Positions 32,715-35,067 of a stretch of DNA of 35,067 nt are shown here, one piece after another. The notes under the pieces were generated by a model. It did not search any database. It saw only the letters and a list, made by a program, of their open reading frames with translations, and was not told the DNA's origin. Both the position numbers and the translations under genes were made by a program. This DNA comes from Sphaeroforma arctica JP610. Its lineage: Eukaryota > Opisthokonta > Ichthyosporea > Ichthyophonida. The first letter of the stretch is position 1; every line of letters begins with the position of its first letter. The stretch covers positions 1-35,067 of the forward strand of contig NW_014039931.1 in the NCBI RefSeq assembly GCF_001186125.1. The letters run 5' to 3'.

Positions 32715-34255
32715 CGTATAATACACCTCTGGGTGCTAAGTCTGATGCGTCCGTTGCTACTTCAAAAGGCACGCCATCGACTGGTCCTTGTACCACAGGG
32801 GCTTGTTGGACTGCGTGCTTGAGCGCTTTAAAAGCGACATCACACTCTTTGGTTCATAAGTCTCCTAGTTTACCTTTATGACATCTTAAGTGTCCAAAGG
32901 GTTTAAGATAATCAGCTAAGTGTGATACTCCATCGGAGAAGAAGTTTACAAATCCACACATGCTATTTACATCTCTTCCTGTAGTTGGTGTACGCCAATT
33001 TAAAAGGTGTTCCACCTTACCGGGGTCGATCACTATACCTTCCCCAGAAATACGATAGCCTAAGAGCTGTATTTTTTCTCGTTAATCTTGGAAGTTTTGT
33101 TCGTTGAGTCTCTTAAGGACTCGTCTGACAATGCGGCATGTTCGCCCTTAGTCTTAGAAACAATGACTATGTCATCTATGTAGACTTACACGTTAGGCAT
33201 GTCTGCAAACATTTCCTCTATTACTTGTGGGGGAAATGCTGGTAAGGGGTGCAACCCGAAAGGTGATCTTCTAAACCTGTATTGTTTACCCTTCCTGGTA
33301 AAAATCAAGTACTTACGATGGGATTCATAAATTTGCATTGGATGATACCCCTGTGTTAGGTCTATGGATGTAAACACCGTAGCATCTTCCATTCGTCTCA
33401 GTAACTCGTTTATACGAGGGAGATGAAAACTATGAGTCGGCAATAATTTATTTATTGGGCTCATATCTAGACATACTCTGACTTTCTTAAATGTTCCGTC
33501 AGAGTTGTGTTGATCAACTGCCAATAATGCTAAGTTAACTGGCGTTTGTTTGTAATTGATTTCGATTACCCCATCGGATAACCATTTCTGTTGTTGCAAG
33601 ACTTAGTGTGATAGCCATTGGTCGTCTCGCACTTGTCACACTTCGTAAGAAAGTGTGTACAGTTGGGTGCATGTCTTCCGTCCCAATAGCCGTTAGAGGT
33701 CAATTGATACATGTCATACCCACACTGTGCGTTGGCACATTTCTTAATCTTCTTATATGGAGGTTCTGCGCGTGCCCGTTTATTGGGTCGCGTTGATTGA
33801 TTAAAGTCGCGAGCACGTGTCTGGTTAGGACGCGTCTGATGAGGCTTATCATCTGACGTCTGGCGTGAGAGGTATCCTTGATCAAGGAGCTCGCGCGGCT
33901 TCTTATTTACCGCCTGTCCCTTCGAAGTTACTCGTTGTGCGGGGTAAAGAGTGAATACAGTGTCGTAAAACTGTTCCCACGTAAGTCGGGATAGATAAAA
34001 CTTTGTTTCATGTCCCTTGTCACGAGCCTCAATTGCGTACTTACGTCACAACTCAGTGTAAAGACTTTCACGGTCGTTGCTCCCTATGTTCTTACAAAAA
34101 AAATGCATAACCAGGAACTCGTACCATCGCTGAGCCTTGTCCTTTGCTATATCTGGACGTTTAAGGTGAGCATCAAGTTTCAGAATGTAACTCTGAATCG
34201 GAGTATTCTCAACAGGTTCAGTTGAGATGTAACTCGGTCCTGGACTGCGCATGTC
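32715..34255 (-). mobile_element. Ty3/gypsy-type fossil, gag and reverse-transcriptase parts
   Basis: On the minus strand, reading from 34255 leftwards, a gag-like region with a Cys/His zinc-knuckle-like patch (near 33650) is followed by Ty3/gypsy reverse transcriptase: VRVCLDMSPINKLLP, FTSIDLTQGYHPM and SPFGLHPLP. Connection-domain sequence with GYRISGEGIVIDPGK-type spacing follows to about 32750. The element is incomplete and broken in several places; no integrase was found. LTR copies lie on both sides in the same orientation. Confidence 0.8.
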
Positions 34256-34265
34256 CTTGCTTTAT

Positions 34266-35034
34266 TGTAAGATTCGGTCTATCAAGGCGATATTAACGCC
34301 TTAGAGTAATTAAACGCGTAGGTAAAATCTAAGTATCGTGAAATTCAAAGTAAATAAACGAAATGAGACTTTTAGTAAAGTTAGGTATGCCTCGTGAAAA
34401 AGAAAAACTCTGAGGGATTGTGAGGCTGAGACATTGCCTATATATAATCCTCTCAGTACTGATTTCACCGAAGAGATTTTTTTTAGTGTTTCATTGTCGC
34501 TCTATTAGAAACTATGGTATATTTCGTTGGGGCGAAGCCGAGAGATTCATAAAATCCTATCTTTAGAAAAAAAGAAATGAAAAAAAAATTGAAAAATACT
34601 CTTCATGTCATTAGTTATTGCATTAACCAAGAACTTGCCACTTATCAAGAATTACTGACTTGCCATCATCAGACTGGCACATCTGGTTGGCTGAACGGAG
34701 GATAAACTAGGTAACGTTAATAGTCCCTAGAAACCTATATTCGGTTGAGCCATTTCGCTACCGAAGTATTCAGATATATATAAAAATGGAAAATAAATAT
34801 AGTTCTATTAATAGAACTAGACCAAATCTTCTGTTTGGTATTTTACTGGGGCCTTTTACTGGCCTTGTCCAAATATCTGATATGTAAAATGGAAAAGGTA
34901 TTAATTAATAAAACCGTTAAAACCCATTTAGGAAACTTAAGTTCCTTGTACTATTAAGAGTACGTTAATAGTATACGTACTGTTTAAGAGTACGTTTATA
35001 ACATAGAGTCTAATGTGGAGACCCGGCTATTACA
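34266..35034 (-). mobile_element. LTR copy (about 769 bp), 5' LTR of the Ty3/gypsy-type fossil
   Basis: Bounded by TGTAAGATTCGG and CCGGCTATTACA, so it has TGT...ACA ends. On the minus strand a TATATATAGGCAATG stretch could be the promoter, which fits minus-strand transcription into the gag/RT region. Inverted relative to 25223-25978. The last 33 bases of the window (C/A-rich, CAGCCCCTCCCCCAAC) are flank and hold nothing recognisable. Confidence 0.8.
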
Positions 35035-35067
35035 CAGCCCCTCCCCCAACTTTGAGACCCATGAGAA

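Noticed and set aside
25223-35034. A 9.8-kb element with about 760-bp terminal inverted repeats
   Set aside because: The left copy has its own 4-bp target duplication and sits inside another fossil. The right copy is paired with a partial same-orientation copy at 32384, so the inverted arrangement is explained by separate LTR insertions.

Overview
The window looks like nuclear DNA of a unicellular eukaryote with long, repeat-rich introns. Three multi-exon genes lie on the + strand with GT-AG introns, introns and spacers are full of CA/TG and TA microsatellites and minisatellites, and the right third holds eukaryotic transposable elements (LTR-type, LINE, piggyBac-like). A unicellular holozoan such as an ichthyosporean would fit, but that is a guess. 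All family calls were made by reading translations by eye; no search was run.

Layout. (1) 1340-4919: a two-exon gene of about 837 codons joining a HutF-type formiminoglutamate deiminase to an M20 (ArgE/aminoacylase-type) metallo-amidohydrolase with a complete active-site set. HutF makes N-formylglutamate, so the natural inference is that the M20 half removes the formyl group, giving a one-chain route from formiminoglutamate to glutamate. (2) 7115-14370: at least eight exons of a Myb/SANT (trihelix)-like protein; one link, between exons 6 and 7, is unresolved and that intron contains a 20-N gap. (3) 15165-20814: a complete seven-exon aminoacylase-1 (ACY1)-like gene of 405 codons, in phase throughout. 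It keeps the fold signature but has lost the general-base Glu and two zinc ligands, so it looks like a pseudoenzyme. (4) 20815-35067: no convincing host gene. It contains a gag-protease LTR-element fossil interrupted by a solo LTR, a broken LINE, a piggyBac-like transposase fragment, and an incomplete Ty3/gypsy-type fossil bounded by LTR copies.

The most unusual signal is what I call exon echoes. Most introns of the ACY1-like gene, and several of the Myb-like gene, contain degenerate same-strand copies of the neighbouring exon, sometimes including its splice site. The copies sit next to their parent exon in gene order, and some are the units of minisatellites that start at an exon-intron junction. 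This suggests introns growing by repeated local tandem duplication across splice junctions, or decayed or mutually exclusive alternative exons. RNA data and a shuffled-sequence alignment control would decide.

How the genes relate: two of the three host genes encode M20-family amidohydrolases acting, or once acting, on N-acyl amino acids, on the same strand about 10 kb apart. Nothing in the sequence shows shared regulation.
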